Positions 54,522 to 64,000 of a DNA stretch of 64,000 nucleotides are shown here, piece after piece. The position numbers and the translations under genes were made by a program. The stretch is from Myxococcales bacterium (GTDB lineage: Bacteria; Myxococcota_A; Polyangia; Polyangiales; Polyangiaceae). Position 1 is the stretch's first letter; every line of letters begins with the position of its first letter. The notes beneath the pieces were generated by a model, which saw only the letters and a list, made by a program, of their open reading frames with translations, had not been told where the DNA came from and ran no database searches. The stretch is from NCBI GenBank assembly GCA_016712525.1, contig JADJQX010000007.1, positions 2,046,001 to 2,110,000 on the forward strand, given 5' to 3'.

Positions 54522-54620
54522 GCGAGACCGCCGGGGTGAAGGGCCGGGCTCGCGCGCTTCTCGAAACGTGACGACGAAGGGACTCCGCGCGCGCGAAAAG
54601 ATTCGCTATCGTCGTGCGCC

Positions 54621-55763
<1,143 letters not shown>

Positions 55764-55804
55764 GGCGCGTTTTGCGCCTCTCTCGGCCCTCCCCGGAGGC
55801 CCTC

Positions 55805-56323
55805 GTGGCGATCGCCGCGGGGGCCTTCGTGGCCTTCGCGGTCGGCTGCGAGCCGTCGATCGACGTGCCGCCGAGCGCCCTCCCTCGGCCCTCGACGAGC
55901 GCCCGCGGCCCCGGCGGACAGGAGCCAGCGGTCGCGGACGCCGGCGCGAGCACGAAGCCCGCGCTCGACGGGTACGTGCATGTTGCACGGAGAGAGCGCG
56001 TGGCGATCGGGCTCGCCGAGGCCCGCGAGATCGATCCCCACGACGCCAACGAGGTGGTCGAGCGGCTCGCCGATCGCTTCGAGGCGTGCGCGCAGAAGCT
56101 CGAGACCGAGGGCGCGCTCACGCCTGGCGCGGGGCGCCTCGTCGTCCTCTTGGACGAACGAGGGCACGTGACGGCGACCGACGCGAAGCTCTCCCCTGGA
56201 AGCGACGTGGCGGGCGCGGCGCTCCTCTGTCTGCTCGCGCCGGCCCGCGCCCTCGCGTACCCGCCGGGCAAGGGGTCGAGGCGTGGCTTCGCCGTCGAGG
56301 CCGTGTGGGAGAAGGTGCGGTAG
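55805..56323 (+). CDS. Lipoprotein with AgmX/PglI-type C-terminal domain
   Basis: 172 residues from GTG 55805, which has GGAGG five bases upstream; a TTG at 55772 would give a more basic signal region and is an alternative. Lipobox AVGC with Cys15. After a Pro/Ala linker, residues about 75-172 show FEACAQKLETEGALTPGAGRLVVLLDERGHVTA (in blocks), AALLCLLAPARALAYPPG and a final AVEAVWEKV: the Cys pair and G(R/K)(V/L)...G.V pattern of AgmX/PglI-like C-terminal domains of Myxococcota. Such domains occur in gliding and surface proteins. Exact role unknown. Confidence 0.7.
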   Translation: MAIAAGAFVAFAVGCEPSIDVPPSALPRPSTSARGPGGQEPAVADAGASTKPALDGYVHVARRERVAIGLAEAREIDPHDANEVVERLADRFEACAQKLETEGALTPGAGRLVVLLDERGHVTATDAKLSPGSDVAGAALLCLLAPARALAYPPGKGSRRGFAVEAVWEKVR

Positions 56324-56343
56324 CTCCGTTTTCGCGAGTCGAT

Positions 56344-57516
56344 TCAACGCGTTCGGAGAGGCATGCCGCCCTTGGGCATGGAGCGAAGCTCGGCCCGCGG
56401 GCGGCCTCCGCGTGTGTCGAGCTCGAGGAAGGTGCGCCCGTCACCCTCCGAGAAGGCGAAGCTCCCGGGGTTCGCGTAGGAGCCACGAACCTCCGCGTGA
56501 TGCGCGTGCCCGAAGACGACGAGATCGGCCGAGGTGTGGCGCGCGATGAGCTCGGCGCCTTCGGCGAGGCGCGCGACGACCTTGCCCGCGTACCGGTCGT
56601 ACGACGTGGCCCAGCTCGCGAGCATCGAGCCCGCGCCGACCGCGCCGAGCACGAGCGCCGCTTTGGCCTTGCCCGCCCCGGCGAGGCCGAGCGAGCCCAG
56701 GAGAGAGAGCGTCGACGCGACCCTGTCGAGGTAGAGGCGCCCGAAGGTCTTGCGGGTGTCCGAGAGCGTAGGAGGATCGGCCTCCGACAGCACGGCGCGG
56801 ACGTCGCTCGGGGAGACGCCGGCCGAGACGGCGAAGGCCTCGAGGAGCGCGTCTCCTTCGGCGCGCTCTCCATCGAGATCGTAGCGGGAGCCCGAGGCCG
56901 CAAGAGCCGCGAACGCCGCGCGGAAGAACGTCGCCACGACGTACGGCCCCCGAAGCCCGTAGCGGGTGAACGCCTCGACGAAGAGCTCGAGAGGGAGCTT
57001 CGCGTTGCGGTTCAGATAAGCGTAGGCGCCGGTGGGGGCGATGAAGTCGTGGACGAAGCGCACCCCGAGGCTCGGCGCGCCCTGGACGAGCGGATGCGCC
57101 GGCGCGTTGTCGGGGTCGAAGAGGTGCCCGTGCTCGACGTGCAGGCCGCCCTCGCGAAAAAACCAGGGCGTCGCCGTGATGCGCGCGCGCGACGCCGAGG
57201 TCACGCCGATCGCGTCTGCGAATTCGCCGACGAACCCCGGCGCCGCCACCTCCGAGTCGTGGTTGCCCGCCGCGAGCCGGAGCTCACCGCCCGCGTCGAG
57301 GTGCGCGCCGAGCGCCTGGCGCAGACCTCCGTGAATCGCGAGCACCTCGTCGAACGACGGGAGCGGCTCCCCTTCGGCCGAGCGATCGAACAGATCTCCC
57401 GCGACGAAGAGCAGCGCTCCCCTGTGGGCGTCGACGAACGACGCGAGATCGCGCGACACGTCGAGCGGCGTGTGTCTCGTCAGATGGACATCGGCGACGA
57501 CGAGCGTTCGGCGCAT
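56344..57516 (-). CDS. Calcineurin-like metallophosphoesterase
   Basis: 390 residues from ATG 57516. Metal motifs in order: DVHL (D and H), GDLFDR, GNHDSE, HGHLFD and near the end GHAHH. All five family blocks are present, so it should be active, with two metal ions. The 200 residues between GHLFD and GHAHH are helical and unusual, with hydrophobic stretches (AALVLGAVGAGSMLASWA) that may associate with membranes, as in the LpxH/UDP-diacylglucosamine hydrolase-like branch. Substrate not assigned. It is 64 bases after tRNA-Gly in the same direction and converges with the lipoprotein gene. Confidence 0.85.
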   Translation of the reverse strand: MRRTLVVADVHLTRHTPLDVSRDLASFVDAHRGALLFVAGDLFDRSAEGEPLPSFDEVLAIHGGLRQALGAHLDAGGELRLAAGNHDSEVAAPGFVGEFADAIGVTSASRARITATPWFFREGGLHVEHGHLFDPDNAPAHPLVQGAPSLGVRFVHDFIAPTGAYAYLNRNAKLPLELFVEAFTRYGLRGPYVVATFFRAAFAALAASGSRYDLDGERAEGDALLEAFAVSAGVSPSDVRAVLSEADPPTLSDTRKTFGRLYLDRVASTLSLLGSLGLAGAGKAKAALVLGAVGAGSMLASWATSYDRYAGKVVARLAEGAELIARHTSADLVVFGHAHHAEVRGSYANPGSFAFSEGDGRTFLELDTRGGRPRAELRSMPKGGMPLRTR

Positions 57517-57580
57517 CGGGGGCCCAAAAAGAAACGGCGCGCTCGTCCCGAGACGGCGCGCCGACCATGAGGCATTTCGG

Positions 57581-57652
57581 AGCGGGAAAAGGGATTCGAA
57601 CCCTCGACGTCCACCTTGGCAAGGTGGCACTCTACCACTGAGTTATTCCCGC
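57581..57652 (-). tRNA. tRNA-Gly (anticodon GCC)
   Basis: 72 bases on the minus strand form a standard cloverleaf: acceptor GCGGGAA/TTCCCGC, D arm CTCA...GAGT, anticodon arm CCACC-TTGCCAA-GGTGG giving GCC, T arm GAGGG-TTCGAAT-CCCTT, discriminator T. CCA is not encoded. Confidence 0.97.
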
Positions 57653-57670
57653 AACGTCGAAGACACGCAC

Positions 57671-57699
57671 TTCCTACCGGGGTCGGCTTCGACTGTCAA
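57671..57699 (-). promoter_or_regulatory. Predicted promoter of tRNA-Gly
   Basis: Consensus TTGACA (57694-57699), 17 bases, TAGGAA (57671-57676) on the minus strand. The tRNA starts 18 bases after the -10 box. Confidence 0.7.
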
Positions 57700-57775
57700 A
57701 CAGAAATCGACAGGCCCCGCGTTCGATCCCGAATCGGGGACGTTTTCCCGGATTCGGTTCGGCCTCTACGAGCGC

Positions 57776-58135
57776 TCACGACAGCGCGACCAGCAAGAGC
57801 GCGAGCAGCGCGGGCGCCGCCTGGATGGCGAAGATCTTCTTGTCCACCGTGATGGCGCCGTAGACGCCCGCTACGACGACGCAGCCGAGGAAGAAGTACC
57901 GGAGGGGCTGGGCGAGCGCGGGCGCGGCCACGAAGCTCCAGACAAGACCAGCCGAGAGGAAGCCGTTGTAAAGGCCCTGGTTCTTGGCGAGCACGGCCGT
58001 CTCTTCTTGCTGGGCCTTCGTGCGCTTGAAGGTCTTCTGGCCGAACGGCGTCGTCCAAAGGAACATCTCGAGGACGAGGAAGTACGCGTGGAGGAGCGCG
58101 ACGAGGCCTACGAGCACGTGAGCGGCGAGGAGCAT
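57776..58135 (-). CDS. DUF1304 family membrane protein
   Basis: 119 residues from ATG 58135, the usual length of the family; a TTG start at 58171 would add 12 residues. Four membrane helices. Family pattern: HAYFLVLEMFLW, then F......AKNQGLYNGFLSAGLVW and Y....V..K. Function of the family is unknown. No clear ribosome site is seen before the ATG, but residue conservation supports it. Confidence 0.9.
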   Translation of the reverse strand: MLLAAHVLVGLVALLHAYFLVLEMFLWTTPFGQKTFKRTKAQQEETAVLAKNQGLYNGFLSAGLVWSFVAAPALAQPLRYFFLGCVVVAGVYGAITVDKKIFAIQAAPALLALLLVALS

Positions 58136-58242
58136 GCGAGGAGCGTCTCCCGGCGACACGGTCGTTCGCAAGCGCCATTCGCCGGCGCTTGAATCGGAGC
58201 GGCAGACGGGACAGCATCGCGGCCGAAACCGAAAGGACGTTC

Positions 58243-58620
58243 ATGGAAGCCATCGTCTCCGCCCACGCCCCCGTCGCCATCGGCCCGTACTCGCAAGCCG
58301 TCCGCTTCGACAACCTCGTGTTCTTGAGCGGCCAGATCCCCCTCGACCCGACGACGGGCGCCCTCGTGACCGGCACGATCACCGAGGAGACCGATCGTGT
58401 GCTCGACAACCTGCGCGCGGTGCTCGAGGCCGCGGGGCTCGGGTTCGAGCACGTCGCCAAGACCACCATTTATCTGATTGATCTCGGTCACTTCCAAGAG
58501 GTGAACGCCGCCTACGCCAAGCGCTTTCCGGGTGTGGCGCCCGCGCGCGCCACGGTGCAGGTCTCGGCGCTCCCTCGCGGGGCGCGGGTCGAGATCGACG
58601 CGATCGCCGTGCGCCCCTGA
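58243..58620 (+). CDS. ridA: RidA-family reactive enamine/imine deaminase
   Basis: 125 residues from ATG 58243 with AAGGA upstream. RidA hydrolyses reactive enamine and imine intermediates released by PLP enzymes. Signature elements are IGPYSQAV, FLSGQIPLDP, and the substrate-binding Arg in PARATVQVSALPRGA with the C-terminal VEIDAIAV. Length is normal for the trimeric RidA subgroup. It stands alone and converges with the Cys-rich lipoprotein gene across a perfect hairpin. Confidence 0.95.
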   Translation: MEAIVSAHAPVAIGPYSQAVRFDNLVFLSGQIPLDPTTGALVTGTITEETDRVLDNLRAVLEAAGLGFEHVAKTTIYLIDLGHFQEVNAAYAKRFPGVAPARATVQVSALPRGARVEIDAIAVRP

Positions 58621-58634
58621 GGCCGTCTCGTCCG

Positions 58635-58660
58635 CGGGCTCGTGTCGCACCACGAGCCCG
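58635..58660. terminator. Perfect hairpin between ridA and the converging Cys-rich gene
   Basis: CGGGCTCGTG pairs with CACGAGCCCG around a 6-base loop. It lies 15 bases from ridA's stop and 10 bases from the other stop; no T run on either strand. Confidence 0.6.
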
Positions 58661-58669
58661 GCGCCGAGC

Positions 58670-60736
58670 TCAACGGAGGCGCATGCAACGCGCGCCGGCC
58701 TTCCCGTACTTGTCGATGTGAACGACCGGGTTCGTCCAGTTCCGCGACTGGTAGTGCCCCTCGAACGAGCTGCCGGTCCAGCCGAAGTACTCGCCGGCGG
58801 TGGTCGACCACTCCAGCATGTTCCCTCCGAGGTCCATCCACGACTCGTCCGAGCCAGCGAACGGCCGAACCAGGCTCTTGTCCGTCGCGAAGCGCCCCGG
58901 CGCCGCGATGACGGGCGAGAGATCGTTCGCGAAGGTCGCGTAGTCGCGCACGGGGAAGAGGTAGGTGGGCGCCTTGGTCGCGCCGAAGCCCGAGGTCCCG
59001 TTGTTGAAGTTCGTATAGAAGTGGAGCTCCGCGATCCGCTCGTCCACGGTGGCTGGCGCGGCTCCCCACGGCCACCTGTGCGGCCCGTACGCGGCGGCGA
59101 TCGCCTCTTGGGAGACGAGGTAGCCGCCGTCCCACGCGCAGAAGGCGGCGAACATGATCGGGGTCATGCAGTTCATCGACTTCTCGTCGAGCACGTCCTT
59201 CATCGTGGGATCCCGTGGGACCTCGTTGAACGACGCGGCGAAGGCTGCGTCGGTGTAGTAGGTGCGGTGCCCGTAACCACCGGCGACGTGCGCGCAGCCG
59301 CTCGTCCCGGTCGTGCTCCACCCGCGCACGTACGAGGTAGGGCCGAGCTGGCTATCGAGCCCCATGTCGGTGTTGCCTGGCGGGACGTAGACGATCTGGC
59401 CGCGATCCCGATCGGGGAGGAGCTCGTAGTTCGTCCATTTGATCTGGGCCGCGACCAGCGGGTCCACCGCCGCGCGCGCCATGATCCACGCCTTCACGTT
59501 GGGCACACCACCGTAGGCGCCTCGAATGCCCTCCACCCATGCGCGCACACGGCCGGCCGTGATCTCGTACTTGTCGACATAGACCTGCTTGACGACACCA
59601 CCGTGCTCGAGGGTAAGCCCGGGCACGGGGAGGGTCTTGCAGCAGCTCTCGTGCGAGGCGAGCGGGTCCCCGAGCTCACCCGAGCCGCAGGTTCGACCGC
59701 CGTGGAGATCTCGGCAGCTCGGCGCCTCGACGCAGCGCTTGTCGTTCGCGCACACGGCGCTCGCACAGTCGGCGTCGACGGCACAGCCGGCGCCGAGCTC
59801 GCACCGAGGCGCCGGGGGCACGACGACGGCCCCGAACGAGAGCGTCTCTCCCCCGCAGTCGACGTCCGTCTCCGCGCCGTTCTTCTTGCCGTCCGTCGCC
59901 GTGGGCACGCCGCAGAGCCCGGCGTCGCAGAGCCCGAGCCCACAGTCCGCGCCGCTCGTGCAGCGGAGCCCGACCTCGCACCCAGGCGCGGTCGCGCCGC
60001 CACAGTCGACGTCGGTCTCGTCCGCGTTCCGTTTTCCGTCGCTGGGACCGGGTGCGTCGCATCGCCCGGTCGTGCACGTCGAGAGGCAATCGTCCGACGA
60101 GAGGCACTTCTGCCCCGATCCACACTGGCGTTCGGGAGCCGCGGAGCCGCCGCAGTCGACGCCCGTCTCGCCGGCGTTCCTACGCCCGTCGACGTGGGCC
60201 GAGGCCGGCGGCGTTTTGCACACGAACGCACGACAGTAGTCGGTCCCGCAGTCGCGATCGTTCGCGCAGGTCTCGCCTTCGGCGCACGTCCTCGGCGTGC
60301 CGACGCCGCACGTCTTCGTTCCTCGTGGCAGGCACGTGCCCGCCGCGCCGCAGAGCGCGCTCTGGCAGTCCGCGCCACGCGTGCAGGGCTCGCCGTCACA
60401 TCGTGTGGGGCACGCCCCGCCGCAGTCGACGCCCGTCTCGTCCCCGCCTTGCTGCCCGTCGTCGCACGCGCTCGCGCGGCAGACCCCTCCGCGGCAGAGC
60501 AGGCTCTCGCAGTCGGCGGCGCTCCGGCACGGAGCTCCGAGGGAGCAGCGTGTTCCCGAGCTCCCGCACGCACCACCGCTCACGGGCGCGACCCGAGGCG
60601 CCTCGGGCGGAGCGGCCTTTGGCGTTGGCTCTTCGGGGACACCACCGCAGGCCACGACCGCGAGCCCCGCCGTGACGGCAAGCAACACCCGCCGAGCACT
60701 CCCCACGAACGACCGACGCACCCGCGAAAGCGCCAT
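58670..60736 (-). CDS. Lipoprotein with Cys-rich repeats and FGE-like C-terminal domain
   Basis: 688 residues from ATG 60736. Lipobox VVAC with Cys30. Residues about 60-345 are Cys-rich repeats, including units like DGKKNGAETDVDCGG (DGxxNxxETDVDCGG) recurring about five times. From about 380 a formylglycine-generating-enzyme-like (SUMF1/sulfatase-modifying) domain follows: QVYVDKYEITAGRVRAWV, MNCMTPIMFAAFCAWDGGYL and DLGGNMLEWS. The two catalytic Cys of real FGE are not in place near the end (GHYQSRNW...GARCMRL), so it is probably a binding domain. A second, frameshifted copy lies just upstream in the same direction. Confidence 0.8.
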   Translation of the reverse strand: MALSRVRRSFVGSARRVLLAVTAGLAVVACGGVPEEPTPKAAPPEAPRVAPVSGGACGSSGTRCSLGAPCRSAADCESLLCRGGVCRASACDDGQQGGDETGVDCGGACPTRCDGEPCTRGADCQSALCGAAGTCLPRGTKTCGVGTPRTCAEGETCANDRDCGTDYCRAFVCKTPPASAHVDGRRNAGETGVDCGGSAAPERQCGSGQKCLSSDDCLSTCTTGRCDAPGPSDGKRNADETDVDCGGATAPGCEVGLRCTSGADCGLGLCDAGLCGVPTATDGKKNGAETDVDCGGETLSFGAVVVPPAPRCELGAGCAVDADCASAVCANDKRCVEAPSCRDLHGGRTCGSGELGDPLASHESCCKTLPVPGLTLEHGGVVKQVYVDKYEITAGRVRAWVEGIRGAYGGVPNVKAWIMARAAVDPLVAAQIKWTNYELLPDRDRGQIVYVPPGNTDMGLDSQLGPTSYVRGWSTTGTSGCAHVAGGYGHRTYYTDAAFAASFNEVPRDPTMKDVLDEKSMNCMTPIMFAAFCAWDGGYLVSQEAIAAAYGPHRWPWGAAPATVDERIAELHFYTNFNNGTSGFGATKAPTYLFPVRDYATFANDLSPVIAAPGRFATDKSLVRPFAGSDESWMDLGGNMLEWSTTAGEYFGWTGSSFEGHYQSRNWTNPVVHIDKYGKAGARCMRLR

Positions 60737-60848
60737 GACGATCGAGCCTCCCAACCGAAAAGCGTCTCATGGTACCGCGGGCATTTTCAGCGCAAAAAAA
60801 AGGGGGCGTCCCACGATTTCTCTCACTCTTCGTTACATGGCGCGCGCC

Positions 60849-60889
60849 AAAAAAACGGCCGGTCACGCCCCACCGCGTGCCGGCCGTTT
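60849..60889 (-). terminator. Intrinsic terminator after the frameshifted paralogue
   Basis: On the minus strand, AAACGGCCGG pairs with CCGGCCGTTT and an imperfect inner stem, followed by at least six T residues. It sits 20 bases after the stop at 60909, so the two tandem copies should be transcribed separately. Confidence 0.85.
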
Positions 60890-60908
60890 CGCTTTGCCCT
60901 CGAGAGGC

Positions 60909-62995
60909 TCAGCGGAGGCGCATGCAGCGCCCGCCGCCCTTGCCGTACTTGTCGACGGGCACGACCGTCCCGGTCCAGCCGCGCGGGTAGATGTGGCCCT
61001 CGAACGACGCGCCGGTCCAGCCGTGGAACGTCCCGTTGTTGTTGGACCACTCGATCATGTTGCCGCCGAGATCCATCCACGACTCGTCGGAGCCCGCGAT
61101 GGGCTTCACCTGGCTGATGTCCGTCTGGAAGCGCCCCGGGGCCGCGATGACCGGCGAGAGGTCGTTCGCGAACGTGTCGTAGTTGACCACCGGGAAGAGA
61201 TACGTCGGGGTCTTCGTGGCGTTGAAGCCCGACGTGCCGGGGTTGTAGTTTGCATACATCGGGAGGATGGTCTGACGGTCCTCGGCGGCCGACGGCGACG
61301 GGCCCCACGGCCACGCGTCGGGGCCATAGGCCGCCGCGATCGCCTGCTGCGAGATGAGGTAGCCGCCGTCCCACGCGCAGAAGGCCGCGAACATGACCGG
61401 GGTCATGCAGTTCATCGATTTCTGATCGAGGATCGCTTGCTGGCTCTGCGGGCGCGGGACCTCGTTGAACGACGCCGAGAGGGCCGCGTCGAACCAGTAG
61501 GTGCGGTGCCCGTAGCCGCCGGCGCCGAGGTAACACCCGCTCGTGCCGCCCGTGCTCCAGCCGCGGTAGTACGACGTCGGGCCGATCTGGCTGTTCAGGC
61601 CGATGTCGATGTTGCCCGGAGCGATGTAGGTGATCTGGTTGTTGTCCTGCATGGGCAGGTAGACGCGGTTCGCCTCGGTGATCTGGCTGGCGACGAGCGC
61701 GTCGGCCGCGACCTTGGCGTCGATCCACGCCTTGATGTTGGGCGCACCGGCGTACATCCGGCGCATGTCGGCGATCCACTCGCGGATACGGCCCGCGGTG
61801 ATCTCGTACTTGTCGACGTAGACCTGCTTCTGCACGCCGTCGTGCATCATCGTGAGGCCGGGCACGGGGAGCGTCTTGCAGCAGCTCTCGTGCGCGACGC
61901 CCGCCTGACCGACCTCTTTGGCGCCGCACGTGTAGCCGCCGTTCAGGTTGCGGCAGCTCGGCCCCTCGACGCACTTCTTGTTGAACGCGCAAGCGCCGCT
62001 CGAGCAGTCGCCGTCGACGCCGCAGGTCTTCCCGGCCTCGCATTTCGGCGCGGGTGGGACCGTGACGCCGCCGAACGACGTGCCCATTCCGCCGCAGTCG
62101 ACGTCGGTCTCGCCGCCGTTCTTTTGTCGTCGGTCGCCGTGGGCGTCGCGCACTTGTTCGCGTCACACTGGTCGAGGCCGCAGTCGCCGTTCGCGACGCA
62201 CGCCTTGCCCACCGCGCACTTCGGGGCGTTCGGCCCGCCGCAGTCGACGTCGGTCTCGCCGTTGTTCTTCTTCGCGTCGGTCGGGCTCGGGGCGTCGCAC
62301 TTTCCGTTCGTGCAGGTCGAGAGGCAGTCGGTTCCGTCGACGCATTTTTCGCCCGCTCCGCAGAGCTTGTCGGGCTTGGCCGTGCCGCCGCAGTCGACCC
62401 CCGTCTCGCCGGCGTTGCGGCGCCCGTCCTGGTGCACCGTGGGAGGGGGCGCAGCACACGCGAGCGCGCGGCAGTAGTCCGTCTCGCAGTCCTTGTCTTG
62501 GCCGCAGGGCTCGCCGTTCTTGCACGTCACCGGCAGACCGACACCGCACGTCTTCGAGCCCGCCGGGGCGCACGTCCCTTGAGGGCTGCACGTCGTGCTC
62601 TTGCAGTCTTCGCCCTTCGTGCACGGCTCGCCGTCGCACTTCTTCGAGCACGTGCCCCCGCAGTCGACCCCGGTCTCGGTGCCGTCCTGTTGCCCGTTCG
62701 TGCACGAGCTCGCGACGCACTTTCCGCCCTGGCAGCTCGTGCTCTCGCAGTCGGCCGCCGTCTGGCAGGTGGCGCCGAGCGCGCATTTGGACGGGCCCTG
62801 GGCGCCGCACGAGGCAGGAGGCGTGGTCCCCGTGGTGGTCGCCGAAGGGGTCGGCGTGGGGTCGACCTCGTCGGGAGTGGAGCTGCACGCGACGAGCGGC
62901 GCGGTGATCGCGAGCGCACCGAGCAAGAGCCCGAGCCCTCGTCGAGCCGGAGAACGAACCGAAGAAATCGAGACGGCGGGCCGGGCTTTCCTCAT
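60909..62995 (-). pseudogene. Frameshifted paralogue of the Cys-rich/FGE-like lipoprotein
   Basis: The reading frame opens at ATG 62995 with a lipoprotein signal (Cys37, APLVAC) and the same Cys-rich units as the neighbour. Near 62121-62125 it loses frame: the codons for ...TDDKR should be followed by NGGETDVDCGG, which continues in another frame from there to 60909. The neighbour copy has TTCTTCTTG where this copy has TTCTTTTG, so one base is missing. The rest, with the full FGE-like domain (VDKYEITAGRIREW, MNCMTPVMFAAFCAWDGG, DLGGNMIEWS), is intact and also lacks the FGE catalytic Cys. It is a recent mutation, a sequencing error or, less likely, a phase-variation site. If read through, the protein would have about 695 residues. 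Confidence 0.8.
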
Positions 62996-63145
62996 TTTGC
63001 CATCGTGCCATGAGCCGCCTCGTTCACAACGCTAAAACGCAGCGCTTGCCGAGACGCCGGATGGCGCGCTCTTCCTACTCAACCCCACGTGTAGTTGTGC
63101 GCGTCGTTGTGCGCGAGCTTCTCGTGGGTTTTTGCGTGGTTTTCG

Positions 63146-63178
63146 CGCGGAGCACGCCCCGCGGAAGCGCGCTCCGCG
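63146..63178 (-). terminator. Possible hairpin after the phenylalanine hydroxylase gene
   Basis: CGCGGAGC (63146-63153) pairs with GCTCCGCG (63171-63178), with a further small stem inside, about 40 bases past the stop. No T run follows. Confidence 0.4.
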
Positions 63179-63217
63179 GTGAGGGGCATGAGGGCCTGCC
63201 CGCCCCGCGCGACCCGC

Positions 63218-64000
63218 TCAGGCGCGCGACGCGGAGACGTAGGTCTCGACGTCCGCGAGGAGGCGCTCCTTCGAGCTCGCGACGAACAAGACGCCTTGGT
63301 AGTCGGTCGGATCGAACGAGGTCGCGGCGACCCGCTCCACGTCGAAGTCGCGGAGCTCGGCCTTCTCCTCGAAGCGCCCGAGCTCGCCGAACGACGACAA
63401 GAGGCCGGCCCCGACCACCCGGAGGCCATCTTCGGCCCGGTAGACACCGAACTCGAGGACGTACCAGTAGAGGCGAATGAGCGCGTCTATCCCGTCGTCG
63501 CCCGTGCGGCGCGTCGCCTCTCCGAAGAGGCGGTTCAGGCGTGCGAACCGAGGGTCGGCGAGGAGCGGACCGTGGCCCACGATCTCGTGCACGACGTCCG
63601 GCTCGGGGGTGTAGAGCGGCGCCGAGGCGTGACGCATGTACTGCGTGGCGAGGAAGACGCCGTCGGCGAGGCGCTCCATGAAGGCGCGCGGGGTGACGAG
63701 CCCCGCGACAGGCTCGAGGCGGAAGCCCGTGTGCGCCCCGAGGCGCGTGTTGACCTCGTCGAACGAAGGGACGTGCCCCTCGCGGAGGCCGAGCTTGGGC
63801 ACCCCTTCGAGGTACTCGGGGCATGCGCGCCGCGTGTGGAGCGGCGAGAGGTGCGCGAGCGCCGTCGACCAGACGTACGTCTCGTGGGGCTCGTACGCGA
63901 TCGCGGGCAGCGGCTCGCCAGAGCGGTAGGCGAGGGCCAACGCCGCGATAGCGTTGCGGCGCGCGCGGTAGTCCGGGTCGCGGAAGCCAGGGTGATCGCG
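63218..64000 (-). CDS. phhA: Phenylalanine 4-monooxygenase, 5' end cut by window edge
   Basis: 261 codons are visible; the frame stays open to the right edge, so the true start lies outside. A TTG at 63940 is internal: the sequence before it (HPGFRDPDYRARRNAIAALAL) already matches the N-terminal part of the family. The iron centre is shown by PDVVHEIVGHGPLL (two His ligands) with a downstream Glu in LYWYVLEFG. Other family residues are EHVP-like VPSFDEVN, and the end AATSFDPTDYQGVLFVA. The enzyme makes tyrosine from phenylalanine with tetrahydropterin and oxygen, entering the pathway that ends with maleylacetoacetate isomerase. Confidence 0.93.
   Translation of the reverse strand, partial: RDHPGFRDPDYRARRNAIAALALAYRSGEPLPAIAYEPHETYVWSTALAHLSPLHTRRACPEYLEGVPKLGLREGHVPSFDEVNTRLGAHTGFRLEPVAGLVTPRAFMERLADGVFLATQYMRHASAPLYTPEPDVVHEIVGHGPLLADPRFARLNRLFGEATRRTGDDGIDALIRLYWYVLEFGVYRAEDGLRVVGAGLLSSFGELGRFEEKAELRDFDVERVAATSFDPTDYQGVLFVASSKERLLADVETYVSASRA

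Noticed and set aside
62115..62130. Programmed -1 ribosomal frameshift in the paralogue.
   Set aside because: The local sequence (C AAA AGA A) does not fit a standard X XXY YYZ slippery site and no following pseudoknot is evident. A single-base loss relative to the neighbour is simpler.

Overview
The window is GC-rich (roughly 70% by eye) DNA from what looks like a member of the Myxococcota, probably the Polyangiales side of the phylum. This is inferred from three eukaryote-like Ser/Thr protein kinases (two with the HRDVSP type of catalytic loop), a MYXO-CTERM-like sorting tail, many lipoproteins, proline-rich low-complexity linkers, a very long TPR protein and Cys-rich DGxxNxxETDVDCGG repeats. 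I see no insertion sequence, phage gene, CRISPR array, rRNA or plasmid function. Coding is dense: the longest gap without a gene is about 256 bases (43475-43730), and no gap exceeds 300.

Layout. 1-3.3 kb: an exported protein cut by the left edge, an ECF sigma/anti-sigma pair and a small basic protein. 3.4-7.2 kb: a Ser/Thr kinase joined through one membrane segment to an AsmA-like domain, then an sdpR/sdpI-like pair with a visible promoter and operator. 7.2-15.4 kb: a 2053-residue TPR protein and a membrane sulfatase/LTA-synthase-like enzyme. 15.5-18.6 kb: an ArsR-methyltransferase fusion overlapping ahcY (SAH hydrolase), then a globin-like lipoprotein facing it across a shared terminator. 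18.8-25.3 kb: two proteins of unknown function, a cupredoxin-like lipoprotein, an Asp-box propeller protein with a MYXO-CTERM-like tail and a divergent YVTN-type propeller lipoprotein.

25.4-36.9 kb is a long minus-strand run: dCMP deaminase, D-Ala-D-Ala ligase, a duplicated bacterial-PH membrane protein, a Ser/Thr kinase, a DUF4175-like protein, an M-type gluzincin peptidase, phosphatidylserine decarboxylase and a methyltransferase. 37-43.5 kb: a third kinase, a divergent coiled-coil/OmpA-like pair, an OmpR-type response regulator and a large vWA lipoprotein. 43.7-52.3 kb: uvrC with a zeta-class GST, tRNA-Arg(CCU), lipB, a zinc-ribbon/PQQ-like propeller protein, a CBS-less guaB, a small membrane protein and a REC-GAF-HD-GYP regulator. 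52.5-58.6 kb: a CPBP protease, a ccmC/ccmD-like cytochrome c maturation group with a 46-residue membrane peptide, an acyl-CoA dehydrogenase, a lipoprotein, a metallophosphoesterase, tRNA-Gly(GCC), a DUF1304 protein and ridA. 58.7-64 kb: two tandem Cys-rich lipoproteins with FGE-like C-terminal domains (the upstream copy frameshifted), and a phenylalanine 4-monooxygenase gene cut by the right edge.

The genes mix housekeeping (SAH recycling, lipoylation, GMP synthesis, nucleotide excision repair, phospholipid synthesis, cytochrome c maturation) with surface and signalling functions. Many neighbours share 4-base ATGA or GTGA overlaps, so translational coupling is common. Most promising for novelty are the kinase-AsmA fusion, the ArsR-methyltransferase/ahcY unit, the globin-like lipoprotein without a proximal histidine, and the tandem Cys-rich/FGE-like lipoproteins.
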